A stretch of 64,000 nucleotides of DNA from Clostridiales bacterium (GTDB lineage Bacteria; Bacillota; Clostridia; Oscillospirales; Oscillospiraceae): positions 87,837 through 151,836 of the forward strand of contig JAJUJI010000006.1 of assembly GCA_029265405.1 (NCBI GenBank). Direction: 5' to 3'. Below are positions 63,533 through 64,000 of the stretch, in pieces (within the stretch, counting starts at the first letter, position 1; each line of letters opens with the position of its first letter). The notes under the pieces are model-generated. The model was not told the origin of the DNA. It did not search any database and saw nothing but the letters and a program-made list of their open reading frames with translations. The position numbers and the translations under genes were made by a program.

Positions 63533-63958
63533 TTAAATCAAAAAGTATGCTGCGAGGCAGCCGAGAGATAGAAAGGGCGCGAGGGGGTATGCCTTTGGAG
63601 CATCCCTCCCGCGCGACTTTTGATAAATAAAACAGAATGAGTGAAATACCAGCATAGCCGTTAGGCCCGTGATTATAGCGGCTACGCTTTTCTGAAGTCC
63701 AAGCACCAGTCCTGCCGCCGCCATGAGCTTGATATCTCCGCCGCCCATGCCGCCGAACAAAAGGGCGGCAATTAAAAAGGGAACGGCGGCGAGAATACCG
63801 AGCAGCTTCATGGTATCAAAATTTAAAAGTCCGGTCAGTGCGATGCAAAGACAGAGAGTGTCGGGAATAATCCGCTTCCGGATATCCCATGCCGAGACTG
63901 CCGCCAGCAGGGCAGTAAAAAAGCCGCCCTGTAAAAGAAGCGGCAGATCAGTTTCCAT
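63533..63958 (-). CDS. Prepilin peptidase, CpaA/TadV type
   Basis: 141 residues, polytopic. The type IV prepilin aspartyl peptidase motif GxGD appears as GGMGGGDIKLMAAAG, with the other Asp in SAWDIRKRIIPD. It trims the pilin leader peptides. Small size matches CpaA/TadV. Its start overlaps the pilin gene by 11 bases. Confidence 0.85.
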   Translation of the reverse strand: METDLPLLLQGGFFTALLAAVSAWDIRKRIIPDTLCLCIALTGLLNFDTMKLLGILAAVPFLIAALLFGGMGGGDIKLMAAAGLVLGLQKSVAAIITGLTAMLVFHSFCFIYQKSRGRDAPKAYPLAPFLSLGCLAAYFLI

Positions 63959-64000
63959 AGTTGAACATGTCCATGATACGCTGTTTCAGGGTCGGCAGGA
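63948..64000 (-). CDS. Flp/DUF6133-type pilin, C-terminal fragment
   Basis: Only the last 16 residues are inside: LPTLKQRIMDMFNYGN, then TGA. This matches the end of DUF6133-type small pilins that precede CpaA in related elements. The gene continues off the right edge; the assignment rests on this tail and its place next to the prepilin peptidase. Confidence 0.55.
   Translation of the reverse strand, partial: LPTLKQRIMDMFNYGN

Overview
The window looks like the chromosome of an anaerobic Clostridia-type Bacillota, probably a gut lineage. Evidence is the rubrerythrin, a glycyl-radical enzyme operon, an RFN riboswitch with a RibU-type ECF transporter, TypA, PlsY and clear sigma-A-like promoters with 17-bp spacers. 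Genes of the first 19 kb are GC-rich; no genus can be named from sequence alone.

Bases 1-19,330 are ordinary core chromosome. In order they carry a HAD phosphatase fragment and uridine phosphorylase, an orphan membrane-anchored protein, rubrerythrin, riboswitch-controlled RibU, a poly-acidic EF-hand miniprotein, CvpA, TypA, an FMN-dependent glutamate-synthase-like protein, PlsY, GAPDH and an old-yellow-enzyme-type reductase. An operon of Fe-alcohol dehydrogenase, glycyl-radical enzyme and activase follows, then a YihY membrane protein and a five-gene tRNA cluster (Gly, Arg, His, Gln, Lys).

From about 20.1 kb to the right edge lies an integrative and conjugative element (ICE), almost entirely on the minus strand and continuing beyond base 64,000. 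Its left part (20.2-28.5 kb) holds small accessory genes and a serine-recombinase array: two complete enzymes, one without a catalytic domain, and one catalytic domain that lacks its serine. A sigma-like regulator sits upstream, behind a roughly 730-nt leader with three tandem terminators and, further upstream, a cyclic-di-GMP-I-type riboswitch with its own terminator. At 29.3-34.9 kb is an AT-richer cargo block: ArsR/CadC-type repressor, DegV protein, radical SAM protein and a three-HMA P-type ATPase, with matching operators at both ends. An XRE regulator at 35.1 kb has a cluster of CACTGT operator-like sites.

The region 35.6-64 kb is the transfer operon: HTH protein, VirD4 coupling protein, TOPRIM/DUF3991 protein, MobP-type relaxase with Sel1 repeats, RHH relaxosome protein, candidate oriT, ParR/ParM segregation pair, NlpC/P60 hydrolase, gamma-glutamylcyclotransferase plus amidoligase, VirB4, PrgI-like protein, DNA cytosine methyltransferase, VirB6, VirB2-like pilin, a large secreted protein, and then a nearly complete Tad/Flp pilus set (TadE-like, TadC, TadB, TadA, TadZ, CpaB, CpaA and the tail of a pilin gene). 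A T4SS and a Tad pilus in one operon, possible c-di-GMP control of the integration/excision genes, intrinsic terminators punctuating the operon, and a short shared C-terminal tail on several unrelated proteins are the most interesting aspects.
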